Of a DNA stretch of 64,000 nucleotides, positions 27,701 through 35,490 are shown piece after piece (positions within the stretch are counted from its first letter, which is position 1; every line of letters begins with the position of its first letter). The notes under the pieces are model-generated. The model ran no database searches and was not told the DNA's origin. It was given only the letters and a program-made list of their open reading frames with translations. A program made the position numbers and the translations under genes. Source of the DNA: Actomonas aquatica (GTDB lineage Bacteria; Verrucomicrobiota; Verrucomicrobiia; Opitutales; Opitutaceae); the NCBI RefSeq assembly GCF_019679435.2, contig NZ_CP139781.1, positions 4,832,001 through 4,896,000 of the forward strand, given 5' to 3'.

Positions 27701-28023
27701 TCGCGCCGTGGCCGCGCATCGCCCAGATTGCGCCGATCATGGCGCTGGTCGTGGATGACGTGAATGGCGACGGTTTTGCCGATGTGATCGCCGGGCAAAA
27801 CGATCACAGCCCGATCGATCTGGTGGGGCGTTTTGACGGCGGGCTGGGTCAGGTGCTGCTCGGCGACGGGCAGGGCGGATTCACCGCGCTCGATCCGACG
27901 GAGAGTGGCTTCGTGGTGCCGGGCGCAGTGAAGTCCCTCACGTTGGTGGATGTGGATGGCGATGGTCGCGCGGAAATCTGGGTGACGCGGAACAATGCGC
28001 CGGCCATGCTTTTCCAACGCTGA
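24775..28023 (+). CDS. Very large secreted VCBS/FG-GAP protein, tandem paralogue
   Basis: A 1082-residue exported protein with a short signal peptide (RLLLPLLALATVSSAQ). It repeats the plan of the gene before it: the same GTGVAIGDYDGDGRPDVFVV opening, MWAEFYRELTFGGMG just before, an ASPIC/UnbV domain at about 505-580 (NRRGVGAIVRL to QWPSGYE), and a second FG-GAP half from about 600. It stops after the last blade and lacks the C-terminal ASPIC-like segment of its neighbour. Its start overlaps the upstream stop (ATGA; ATG at 24775 or 24778), so translation is probably coupled. The tandem duplication and 3' loss suggest two related but distinct binding proteins. Confidence 0.9.
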   Translation: MMRLLLPLLALATVSSAQIESVPLAPRSQPDGTTLFTTLVPARTGIVTTNNYDDPRMWAEFYRELTFGGMGTGVAIGDYDGDGRPDVFVVSKTETSRLFRNLGDWRFEDVTTRAGLPLNEGEPGEKDWEQGASFADIDNDGDLDLYVCRYAAPNLLYLNRGDGTFREEAAARGLDIVDGSGVGTFCDYDGDGWLDVYVLTNMMDYVNNPDGRRDYLLRNRGDGTFEDVTVRAGISGVTAGHSATWCDFDADGHPDIWVANDFATPDRYYHNNGDGTFTNIINDAVPHMSHYSMGADFADVNNDGRFDLLVADMATTSHEKDQRSMAGSRVRGQKIDETSPVPPQYMRNALHLNAGNGRFREAAVLAGLRATDWTWSPRFEDYDNDGRVDLTVTNGMNREYHGADLLERIMISENPGAPIRIMLDSPVLEEANLAFRNEGDLRFSQISTEWGFARNGVSFGSATGDLDGDGDLDLVHGNYQGPPSVYRNDSTSGHRITLALQGTASNRRGVGAIVRLRTADGQEQVRQLIPNRGYLSTSQPLVHFGLGEQEHIAELVVQWPSGYEQRFTDLAADRHYTVTEAGDTPVTPPSNPVPLFREVAATHGMDLPGAERIVDEPNGQPLLPFRFNRPGPLVTVGNLNGDAHPDLVVSGTSMESPRILIGTGSDRFNSVAAPPLAGDSRLPMGPVLLFDSDGDGRDDLLVTRTGANTRLRDTAYQPTLFLNRGGFSPAPEGTLPDLPISVGAVVAADWDGDGDDDLFIGGRIAPGAYPSAPRSAMLRNDGGTFVDITPEPLSRTGMVTAAQAVDLDGDGQLDLVLMTDWGTVQWWRNDGGEWIDASVTSGFDAAGTGWWRSLAVADFNGDGRLDVAAGNVGLNTYYGDGPAVAILGNFSGRRRGSPTLVEAYYEAGKLFPRRERKDLTGQVRALQRKYRFTVDYADQTIDALFDAEQLAAARRWEAEQFQSGVFLSQPDGTWRFAPWPRIAQIAPIMALVVDDVNGDGFADVIAGQNDHSPIDLVGRFDGGLGQVLLGDGQGGFTALDPTESGFVVPGAVKSLTLVDVDGDGRAEIWVTRNNAPAMLFQR

Positions 28024-28076
28024 CAGACTGGCCGTCTCGTTCCCCGCGCGCTTGGCGCAAAACCCCAGATTCCGTT

Positions 28077-29858
28077 ATGAAAACAGTGCTCCCGCTACTG
28101 GCCGTCTGTTTCGTTGGTGTGCTTGCTGCAGCCGACGAGAGTCCCACGTTTGTGATCGCTCCGGTGGAGGTCACCACGCACCGGGGAGGCGTGTGGGCCC
28201 TGCAGGATCGGCTGCTGGATCACGCCGAATATTTTCAAGTCTCGCCGTCCTATTCCGTCACGCATCGGCGCTTCCGCGATACGCTCGATAGCGAGTCGGA
28301 TCTGGCGATGGTCAACCTCTCGCTCGGGCGCGAGCGACCGTGGAATGAGGCCGATTTGGAGGGGGCGCAGGTGCATTTTGTGTGGTTGCGGGATGGCGAA
28401 ATCGAATGGGCGCAGGACGTGCCGGTGGTGGGGAAGTTTCATGCCTCTGGTGCCTTTGCGGCGATGGCGGTGCGTTCTTTGCCGGGAGGGCAGGAGTTGG
28501 TTGGCAGCCCCGCGATTTTGGTCTCAAAGGATGGCGAGTTCATCGCGCCGCGTCCGTGGTTTGGTGACAACGCCCGGGCGAATCGAGTGGCTTTCAAAAT
28601 TGTGGCCGGGATCGATGACGGTCTGGCGACGGACATCGAGGGGCTAGCGGACCCCAATGTGTCGTCGTCGGTCTTCCGCGGCGTGACCTTGGCGCATATC
28701 GCGGCCGAAGCCGGTCACGTGAAGGCGTTGGCGGCGTTGGCTGCCGCTGGAGCGGATCTCAATCGCGAAGACCGAAACCGGACGAGTCCGCTGTGGTGGG
28801 CGACCGAAAAGAATCGCGTGCAGGCGGTGGAGTGGTTGCTGGAGCAGGGCGTGAAGACCCAGGCAAACCTGGCCGGAAAGCATCTGGTGGAGTCGGCCGT
28901 GGAGCGTGGTCACATCGAGGCGGCGGCGGCGATCTATCGGCGCCAAAACAGCAAGGTGTTTCGCGACGAAATGCTGGGAGGCGCGGCCTACGTGGGGAAG
29001 CGCGAGCTGAGTCGGGAACTGTTGGCAGACTACAGCAATTTTCGGGTGCGCTGGATGGATGGCGAGCCGCTCTGGTGGGTGGCGCAGTCAGGCGATGTGG
29101 AGCTCATGGCGCTGATGCTCGATCGCGGTGTGAATGCCCGACGGCAACCGCACAGTGTGCCGTTGTTGAATCTGGCGGCGAGGGCTGGAGATTTGGCGAT
29201 GGTGCAACTGCTCGTGGAGCGAGGGGCCAAGGTGAAGGCGCGTGATCCGGCGGGGCGCACGGCGTTGATGGAGGCGACATTGGGCGGGCACGTCGAAGTC
29301 GCCGCTTGGTTGATGCAACAGGGCGCGGATGCGACGCGGAAGGATCGGGACGGTCTCAGCGCGCTGCAGGTCGCGGAGCAACGTCAGGACGCGCGTCTCG
29401 TCGCGGTCTTGCGCGGCGCGGTTGCGGCGGATGCGTCGTTGGCCGCAGGGTCAGCCCCGGTGATGGCGGAGTGGCAGGTCGATACCAAGCCGCTCTTGCG
29501 ACAGCGGCCGGCGTTTCGTTTGGTGCGGGAAATGGAAGCGGGGGCCGAGTCGCGCTACCAAGGCCGGGTGGTGCTGACGAGCCCGCTGTCGGTCGGCGGC
29601 GCGCAGGTGCTGGGGGAAGAAGGCACCACGGCGGCGTTCCCCTCGGTGTCTTCGATCGAGAGCAACGCGCACTTCGCTTACTGGACGGGGATCATCGAAA
29701 CGGATGGCACCGTCTCTCACGCGGTGGTGCTCAACGCTGGTCCTTACCCCTTCCGCGCCAACGTCGAGGAGGTGCTTGGCGATTATCGATTCGAACCGGC
29801 GCGGCGGGACGGCAAGCCGGTGCGCACGCGCGTGGTGTGGGTGGAAGACCTGCGCTAA
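28077..29858 (+). CDS. Secreted ankyrin-repeat protein with TonB-C-like C-terminal domain
   Basis: A 593-residue protein with a signal peptide (KTVLPLLAVCFVGVLAAADE). Residues about 25-190 are an unassigned beta-rich region. Residues about 200-450 hold ankyrin repeats (TLAHIAAEAGHVKALAALAA, TSPLWWATEKNRVQAVEWLL, TALMEATLGGHVEVAAWLM). The last 95 residues end VLGDYRFEPARRDGKPVRTRVVW, matching the pattern of TonB C-terminal-like domains (RF-PA--DGKPV--RV). That domain in TonB contacts outer-membrane receptors; here there is no N-terminal TonB helix plus Pro linker, so it is not a normal TonB. The gene lies 53 bases after the second large VCBS gene and is probably co-transcribed. Confidence 0.82.
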   Translation: MKTVLPLLAVCFVGVLAAADESPTFVIAPVEVTTHRGGVWALQDRLLDHAEYFQVSPSYSVTHRRFRDTLDSESDLAMVNLSLGRERPWNEADLEGAQVHFVWLRDGEIEWAQDVPVVGKFHASGAFAAMAVRSLPGGQELVGSPAILVSKDGEFIAPRPWFGDNARANRVAFKIVAGIDDGLATDIEGLADPNVSSSVFRGVTLAHIAAEAGHVKALAALAAAGADLNREDRNRTSPLWWATEKNRVQAVEWLLEQGVKTQANLAGKHLVESAVERGHIEAAAAIYRRQNSKVFRDEMLGGAAYVGKRELSRELLADYSNFRVRWMDGEPLWWVAQSGDVELMALMLDRGVNARRQPHSVPLLNLAARAGDLAMVQLLVERGAKVKARDPAGRTALMEATLGGHVEVAAWLMQQGADATRKDRDGLSALQVAEQRQDARLVAVLRGAVAADASLAAGSAPVMAEWQVDTKPLLRQRPAFRLVREMEAGAESRYQGRVVLTSPLSVGGAQVLGEEGTTAAFPSVSSIESNAHFAYWTGIIETDGTVSHAVVLNAGPYPFRANVEEVLGDYRFEPARRDGKPVRTRVVWVEDLR

Positions 29859-29881
29859 AAGTGACTGCACTTAAGCGGTAG

Positions 29882-29900
29882 CCGGGCTCGGTGAGCCCGG
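29882..29900. terminator. Hairpin between convergent genes, possible terminator
   Basis: A perfect 8-bp stem (CCGGGCTC at 29882-29889, GAGCCCGG at 29893-29900) with a GGT loop, followed by TCTTT. It lies between two converging genes. The T-run is weak, so it may instead be a copy of a dispersed hairpin repeat. Confidence 0.5.
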
Positions 29901-29969
29901 TCTTTGCCTCTCTACGGCGTCACCTGGGGTCAACGACCCCGGCAACAGTGGTGCAGCAGCTTGCTGGCC

Positions 29970-31412
29970 TCAGATGTTCGGTAGGACGCCGAATTGTTTG
30001 CGGTAGGCCTCGCGGAGTTTGCCGGTTTGGTTGCGGTCGATGCGCGGTTGGGCGTCGACCTTTTGCAGCCATTCGTCGGCGCGTTCGCGGTTGCCGGTTT
30101 CGATGGCTTGAAAGGCGAGGGCGGTGAGCGCGGTGGGATTGGCCGGATCGTAGACGAGCGCGGTTTCAAACTGGCGCACGGCCTCCGCATTGCGGCCGAC
30201 GTTGAGGAGCACGATGGCGAGTTCGATGTAGGGCTCGGGCTCGTTGGGGCGCAGGCGAATGGAGGCGCGATAATCGTTGATGGCGGCGCCGTTGTTGTTG
30301 GCGGCGCGATGGCGGCGGGCGCGCATGAGGTGCAGGCCAGGCGAGTCGGGCACGGCGTCGAGGCCGGCGTTGAGCACGCGGTCGGCTTCGGCGACGTTGC
30401 CGATCTGGGCGAGCGTGCCGCTGAGCTGGGCCCAACCGTCGGCGAAGGACGGGTCGAGCAGGGTGCAGCGGCGGAACTCGGCCATGGCGTCCTGGAACTG
30501 GCGCTGCTGCTTGTAGAGGTTGCCGAGCTGGAAGTGGGTGGAGACGTCCAAAGGGTCGAGTTCGAGAGCCCGATGCAGCAGCTCGATGGCGGTATCCGTT
30601 TCGCCGATACGGGCTTTGGTGCCGGCTTCGAGGGCGACGCGGAACGGGTCGTAGCAGAAGGCGAGCAGGCCATCGAGCCACGGGTCGGGCGGATCGCGGA
30701 AGGCGCCGGAAGCCTCGGCCTGGCCGCGGATGGCGTCGGCTTTGGCGGTCTCGCCGGCGTTTTCGTAGAGGGTGACGATGAGGTCGTAGCCGAGGGTGTA
30801 GTTGGTGCGGCGCACGATGGTCTCGAGTTTGTCGAGGGCGGCGGCCTCGTTGCCTTTTTCGATGTCGATGCGGGCGAGGCCGAGCAGGGCGTAGGCGTTG
30901 CCGTCATCGATGCGGTCGGCGGCCTCGTAGGCGGCGATCGCACGGGGCAGATCGTTGGACTTGAGGGCGATGTCGCCGATGCGCAGGCGGGCCGGGAGGT
31001 AGTCGGGCGCGAGCTCGGTCACGCGGTCCCACAGGGCCAGGGCGTCCTCGGACATGCCGAAGCCGGCGAGGATGGAGGCGTGCAGGTGCGGCCAGCGGGC
31101 TTCATTGGGTTCGATTTCGGCGAGGCCTTGGTAGGTGAGGATGGCGGAATCGAAAAAGCCGTTGGCGTGGAGGAGGGCGCTGAGCTCTTTGAGGCCCTTG
31201 AGGGAGTCACCGCGGGAGTAGGCCTTGGCTTCGGCGGCGGCGAAGGCGTCGTTGAGCGCGGGCGGGAAACCGGCGGTGTCGGGGATGGGCGGAATCCATG
31301 GCGCGACGGCGGCTTGTTGCGCTCCGGCGTTCTTGAGCCAGAAGGCACCGGCGGCGACGCCGCCGAGGAGGAGCACACCGAGGATTAGAGCGATGAGGGC
31401 GCGGGGTTTCAT
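29970..31412 (-). CDS. Membrane-anchored TPR protein (paralogous module)
   Basis: A 480-residue protein with an N-terminal hydrophobic helix (about 4-28, RALIALILGVLLLGGVAAGAF) followed by about ten TPR units, for example LLHRALELDPLDVSTHFQLG and AVRQFETALVYDPANPTAL. The helix acts as an uncleaved anchor or signal, placing the TPRs outside the cytoplasm. Its ATG overlaps the stop codon of the upstream VCBS lipoprotein gene (ATGA), so the two are translationally coupled. In design and position it matches the TPR protein at 15437-17233. It has no catalytic motif; a docking role for the propeller is inferred. Confidence 0.88.
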   Translation of the reverse strand: MKPRALIALILGVLLLGGVAAGAFWLKNAGAQQAAVAPWIPPIPDTAGFPPALNDAFAAAEAKAYSRGDSLKGLKELSALLHANGFFDSAILTYQGLAEIEPNEARWPHLHASILAGFGMSEDALALWDRVTELAPDYLPARLRIGDIALKSNDLPRAIAAYEAADRIDDGNAYALLGLARIDIEKGNEAAALDKLETIVRRTNYTLGYDLIVTLYENAGETAKADAIRGQAEASGAFRDPPDPWLDGLLAFCYDPFRVALEAGTKARIGETDTAIELLHRALELDPLDVSTHFQLGNLYKQQRQFQDAMAEFRRCTLLDPSFADGWAQLSGTLAQIGNVAEADRVLNAGLDAVPDSPGLHLMRARRHRAANNNGAAINDYRASIRLRPNEPEPYIELAIVLLNVGRNAEAVRQFETALVYDPANPTALTALAFQAIETGNRERADEWLQKVDAQPRIDRNQTGKLREAYRKQFGVLPNI

Positions 31413-32761
31413 GGCTGGGTCGAGTCGGCGGGTTGGGCGTGAGTCCAGAGCATGATGCGGCTGAGATTATCGAAAGGCGGATAGATGTAGAAACCGCCGG
31501 TGACGATGCCGGGACGGCCGTCGGCGCTGAAGTGGCCCACGGAGGTGGTGATGAGGTCTTTGGGCGCGCGGGTGAGGATGTGCGGTTTAAAGTGTTGTTT
31601 GCCGTCGTTGCGGAACCACATGAGCGAGATCACGTTGCGGTTCTGGTCGTTCCAGTCGGAGTAGGCCGAGGAGGCGACGATATCGAGCGCGCCGTCCTGA
31701 TCGAGGTCGACCGCGACCGGGGAATAGGCGCCGGGAAAGTTGGCCACGCGGTGGTAGCGGAAGTTGCCGCCGCCGACGTTTTCAAACCATTGCAGGCCGT
31801 GCCACGGGCGGGGGCCGGGGGTGGCGGCGGGGCCGAAGCCGTCGCCATTGGTATAGATAAGATCGGGGCGGCCGTCGCCGTTGAGGTCGGCCGAGCTCAT
31901 GCCGCTGCTGCCGTAGTCCTCGTTGGTGGAGCCCCAGATGCGCTGGACCTTGAAGTTGCCCTTACCGTCGTTGGGGAAGAGGTAGACCTCCTCCCATTGC
32001 TGCGAAATGAGCGCGGCGATGTCGGGGGTGCGGTCGCCGTTGAAGTCGTCGACGACGACGTTGATGGCGCCGGAGAGGGGGAGGAGGACGTGGCGCTCGA
32101 AATTTTCGGGGATGAGCTCGGGGCCTTTGCGCTCCAGCCAGCTGACGACGCCTTGGTCGTAGCCGAACTGTCCGAGCACGAGGTCAAGCAGACCGTCGCC
32201 GTTGAGGTCGGCGGCGCGCATGTCGACGATGCGGTCGGTGTTGGCGAGGACGATGTGGGGCGTGAATTGCTGTTGGCCGTCGTTGACGAGGATGAAGGCG
32301 GTGCCGATGCGGTCGTTGTTGGGGAAAACCACGCCCATGCTCGAGATGAGCAGGTCGGTGTGGCCGTCGCCGTTCATGTCGGCCGCCTCCACGTGCACGG
32401 GGCCGCTCATATCGGTGGCGAGAACCTGCTCGGGGGCGAAAACGCCGGGGGCGGTCTGGCGGATCCAAATCACCTCGTTGTCCTGCGATTCGCAGAAGAC
32501 GACGTCGTCGAGCCCATCCTGGTCGAGATCGATGACATTGAGGTTGCCGATCCAGGGCGGGAGCTCGCGCAGGGTGCCGAGTTCGCGGCCGGTGAAGGTC
32601 CCAATGGCGTCGACCGGGGCGTTGAGGGTGTTCGTCGTGGTCGATGGCGTGTTCTGGCGGCGCGGCGGCGGTTTGCTGCAGGCGGTCCAGAGCACCAAGG
32701 TGGCGAGGCCGAGCAGGATGGGCAGGGGAGAGACGGTGACTGTGCCGGGGCGGGAGGACAT
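31409..32761 (-). CDS. FG-GAP/VCBS propeller lipoprotein
   Basis: A 450-residue lipoprotein if started at the ATG at 32761: the signal sequence SPLPILLGLATLVLWTAC ends in a lipobox with the lipidated cysteine near residue 28. Upstream ATGs (32887, 32818) would bury this signal and are rejected. The mature part is a propeller of FG-GAP blades (DLDQDGLDDVV, DMNGDGHTDLL, DLNGDGLLDLV, DLNGDGRPDLI). It shares IWGSTNEDYGSSGM and PGPRPWHGLQWF with the VCBS protein at 17218-18537, so the two are paralogues, one lipid-anchored and one helix-anchored. The TPR gene follows with an ATGA overlap. It is transcribed away from the nuo operon. Confidence 0.9.
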   Translation of the reverse strand: MSSRPGTVTVSPLPILLGLATLVLWTACSKPPPRRQNTPSTTTNTLNAPVDAIGTFTGRELGTLRELPPWIGNLNVIDLDQDGLDDVVFCESQDNEVIWIRQTAPGVFAPEQVLATDMSGPVHVEAADMNGDGHTDLLISSMGVVFPNNDRIGTAFILVNDGQQQFTPHIVLANTDRIVDMRAADLNGDGLLDLVLGQFGYDQGVVSWLERKGPELIPENFERHVLLPLSGAINVVVDDFNGDRTPDIAALISQQWEEVYLFPNDGKGNFKVQRIWGSTNEDYGSSGMSSADLNGDGRPDLIYTNGDGFGPAATPGPRPWHGLQWFENVGGGNFRYHRVANFPGAYSPVAVDLDQDGALDIVASSAYSDWNDQNRNVISLMWFRNDGKQHFKPHILTRAPKDLITTSVGHFSADGRPGIVTGGFYIYPPFDNLSRIMLWTHAQPADSTQP

Positions 32762-33016
32762 GGCGGGGACGGTTTGGCGTCCTCTCCGAACCGAGAAAAC
32801 GCGGGCTCCTGCACTCATAGAGGGGTGACGGGTGGTCGCAATCCCAAGCTCAGAATGATTAGCAAGCAGCTTGCGGGATAGGAGCAAGGGTTATGCAAAT
32901 AGTAGACTAACGGGAAAACAGGCCGGTCCGACTTTCTCCAAAAGCGTCTTGCGCGGTTTGGGGGGGATACCGATGCTGAGGCCCATTTTTTGCTCTGGAC
33001 CTGCAAAATTCGAACC
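32762..33016. other. Divergent intergenic region before the nuo operon
   Basis: A 255-base gap that must contain the start of the nuo transcript and of the divergent VCBS lipoprotein gene. I see no clear -35/-10 pair. It is too short for a nuoA gene (about 360 bases) and has no NuoA-like frame. A GGGGGGG run lies at 32961-32967. Confidence 0.5.
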
Positions 33017-33523
33017 ATGGTAACGCCTAACACTGACGTCGCATATGACAGCAAAATCGAAGGAGACATCGTCGTCTCCCGCCTCGATGCTGTCGTTAAC
33101 TGGATTCGCACGAACTCGATGTGGCCGATGCCGATGGGCCTCGCCTGTTGCGCCATCGAACTGATGGCCGTCGGCGGACCGAAGTTCGACATTGCTCGCT
33201 TCGGAGCGGAGGTCATGCGCTTTTCGCCCCGGCAGTCCGACTGCATGATCGTTGCGGGCACGGTGACCTACAAAATGGCGCCGCACTTGCGCCGCATCTA
33301 CGACCAGATGGCTGAGCCGAAGTGGGTGATCGCCATGGGCGCCTGCGCCTCGTCGGGTGGCATGTATCGCAGCTACGCCACGCTGCAGGGAGTCGATCGC
33401 ATCGTGCCGGTGGACGTGTATGTGAGCGGATGTCCGCCGCGGCCCGAGGCGCTGTTGGATGCCCTCGTCAAGCTGCAGGACAAGGTTCGCAAGACGCCCT
33501 CGTTCAAGAAAAACTTCGCCTAA
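33017..33523 (+). CDS. nuoB: NADH-quinone oxidoreductase subunit B
   Basis: The 168-residue complex I subunit that carries cluster N2, the [4Fe-4S] centre that reduces quinone at the membrane arm junction. The ligands are visible: the tandem cysteines in [10 protein letters not shown], the cysteine in [11 protein letters not shown] and the one in [23 protein letters not shown] is the conserved loop after MGACA. The ATG at 33017 gives the normal length; an upstream ATG at 32990 adds nine residues. First gene of the nuo cluster here; nuoA, which normally comes first, is absent. Confidence 0.96.
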   Translation: MVTPNTDVAYDSKIEGDIVVSRLDAVVNWIRTNSMWPMPMGLACCAIELMAVGGPKFDIARFGAEVMRFSPRQSDCMIVAGTVTYKMAPHLRRIYDQMAEPKWVIAMGACASSGGMYRSYATLQGVDRIVPVDVYVSGCPPRPEALLDALVKLQDKVRKTPSFKKNFA

Positions 33524-33566
33524 GTCGGGCTCCGCCGCCCTTCCGATCCCATTCCAGACCTTCCAT

Positions 33567-34205
33567 ATGACTGCGCCCGCCGCTGCCGACGTCACTTCCG
33601 CCCTTCAGGCCAAATTTCCCTCCGCGACCTCGCGTCCTTCGGTTGACCATCCGGCCTTCAACGTGCCGATGAGTGAGGCGAAGACCGTGCTCCAGTGGCT
33701 CCGGGACGAGCAGGGCTTTGACTTCATGAACGATGTGACCGGCATCGACTGGGCGGAGGGCGCTTCGCCGCGGTTCACCACGGTGTGGCACCTGTATTCG
33801 ACCACTGGGCACCTCTACATCCGCGTCGCCGCCGACAATGCGGACGACGAGAACCCGGTCGCCCCGTCTGTCGTCGATCTCTGGCCCGCCGCCAACTGGC
33901 ACGAGCGCGAGTGCTGGGACCTGATGGGCATCAAATTTGACGGTCACCCGGACCTGCGCCGCATCCTCATGTGGGAGGGCTACCCGCACCACCCGCTGCG
34001 CAAGGAATTCCCCTTGGCCGGCATCGAAACCGAGCTGCCCGACTTGGAAGTCGCCGCGGAAACCCAAGCCAAGGCGATCGCCGCCCCGATGGCAGGCGGT
34101 CCCTTCGTCGCCTCCAGCAAGGGCGAGATGAACCTGACCGAAGCCGAGCCTCGCGCCAAGGACGAGAGCTGGAACGAAAAGAAGCCCAAGCCGCACGCGG
34201 ACTAA
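33567..34205 (+). CDS. nuoC: NADH-quinone oxidoreductase subunit C
   Basis: A 212-residue complex I peripheral-arm subunit (30-kDa family). The family signature is seen in NWHERECWDLMGIKFDGHPDLRRILMW, read in parts as ERECWDLMGI and HPDLRRIL, followed by GYPHHPLRKEFPL. It is separate from nuoD, unlike the fused NuoCD of E. coli. The tail after about residue 165 is Ala/Glu/Lys-rich and not conserved. The start at 33567 follows nuoB by 43 bases. Confidence 0.95.
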   Translation: MTAPAAADVTSALQAKFPSATSRPSVDHPAFNVPMSEAKTVLQWLRDEQGFDFMNDVTGIDWAEGASPRFTTVWHLYSTTGHLYIRVAADNADDENPVAPSVVDLWPAANWHERECWDLMGIKFDGHPDLRRILMWEGYPHHPLRKEFPLAGIETELPDLEVAAETQAKAIAAPMAGGPFVASSKGEMNLTEAEPRAKDESWNEKKPKPHAD

Positions 34206-34226
34206 CCCGCCCAACCACTTTTATCG

Positions 34227-35465
34227 ATGGCCTCCGAATTTACCGTTCCCGACGCCGGCGCCAAAACCGCCGCCGCTGCTGCCAGCCCCGAGTTTGAAAC
34301 CGAGAAGATGTCCCTCGCCATGGGACCGTCGCACCCGTCGACCCACGGCGTGCTGCGTCTCCAGCTCGAACTCGATGGTGAGACCGTGACCCACTGCGAT
34401 CCGGTCCTCGGTTACCTGCATCGCGGCGACGAAAAGATCGCCGAGAACATGACCTACAATCAGTTCGTGCCCTACACGGACCGCTTGGACTACCTGGCCC
34501 CGCTGGCCAACAACCACGCCTACGCGCACACCGTCGAGCAACTCGCCGGCGTCGAAGTGCCGGATCGCGTGAAGGCCATCCGCGTTCTCACCACCGAAAT
34601 GGCGCGCGTCTCGTCCCACCTCATGGGCTTGGGAGCTTACGGTCTCGATGTGGGCGCATGGACGGTGTTGCTCTACACCTTCGGCGAGCGCGAGAAGCTC
34701 TACACCCTCTTTGAGGAACTCACGGGGGCTCGTTTCACCACCAGCTACAGCCGGATCGGCGGAGTCTCGCGTGATTTGCCGGAGGGCTGGCTCGAGAAGG
34801 TTTCCGACTTCTGTGACGGGTTTCTCCCGATGCTGGAGGAGATTCTGCAGCTGCTCACTCGCAACAAGATCTTCCTGGATCGCACAGTCGATGTCGGCGT
34901 CATCAGCAAGGAAGACGCGATCGGCTACGGTCTGTCTGGTCCCAACCTGCGCGGCTCCGGCGTGAAGTGCGACCTGCGCAAGGACCGACCCTACTGGGGT
35001 TACGAGCAATACGACTTCGATGTCCCGGTCGGCTCCAAGGGCGATTGCTACGACCGCTACCTCTGCCGCGGCGAAGAGATGCGCCAATCGATCCGCATCA
35101 TCCGCCAAGTCATTGCGAATTTCCCCGCCGGCGACCACTTCGCCAAGGACGCCGTGCGCATCTTCGCCCCGAAGAAGGACAAGGTGCTCACCTCCATGGA
35201 GGAGCTCATCAACAACTTCATGATTGTGACCGAAGGTCCGCAGATGCCGGCCGGCGAGGTCTACTTTGAGGCCGAAAACCCGAAGGGCACCCTGGGCTTC
35301 TTCGTGGTCAGCAAGGGCGGCGGGGTGCCGTGGCGCCTGAAGATCCGCGGTCCTTCCTTCTGCAACATTTCCATCCTGCCCAAGCTGTGTAAGGACGAAC
35401 TCGTTTCCGACGTCGTCTCCATCCTCGGTTCGCTCGACTTCGTCATGGGCGAATGCGACCGCTAA
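34227..35465 (+). CDS. nuoD: NADH-quinone oxidoreductase subunit D
   Basis: A 412-residue complex I subunit (49-kDa family) that forms the quinone pocket with NuoB. It has the early motif MGPSHPSTHGVLRLQLELDG (residues about 32-51), where the histidine contacts quinone, then YLHRGDEKIAE and the conserved tyrosine in FVPYTDRLDYLAP. The C-terminus ends in the typical GSLDFVMGECDR. Length is normal. It starts 21 bases after nuoC. Confidence 0.96.
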   Translation: MASEFTVPDAGAKTAAAAASPEFETEKMSLAMGPSHPSTHGVLRLQLELDGETVTHCDPVLGYLHRGDEKIAENMTYNQFVPYTDRLDYLAPLANNHAYAHTVEQLAGVEVPDRVKAIRVLTTEMARVSSHLMGLGAYGLDVGAWTVLLYTFGEREKLYTLFEELTGARFTTSYSRIGGVSRDLPEGWLEKVSDFCDGFLPMLEEILQLLTRNKIFLDRTVDVGVISKEDAIGYGLSGPNLRGSGVKCDLRKDRPYWGYEQYDFDVPVGSKGDCYDRYLCRGEEMRQSIRIIRQVIANFPAGDHFAKDAVRIFAPKKDKVLTSMEELINNFMIVTEGPQMPAGEVYFEAENPKGTLGFFVVSKGGGVPWRLKIRGPSFCNISILPKLCKDELVSDVVSILGSLDFVMGECDR

Positions 35466-35490
35466 ACCGCTGTCCGACTTTTCTGATTCG

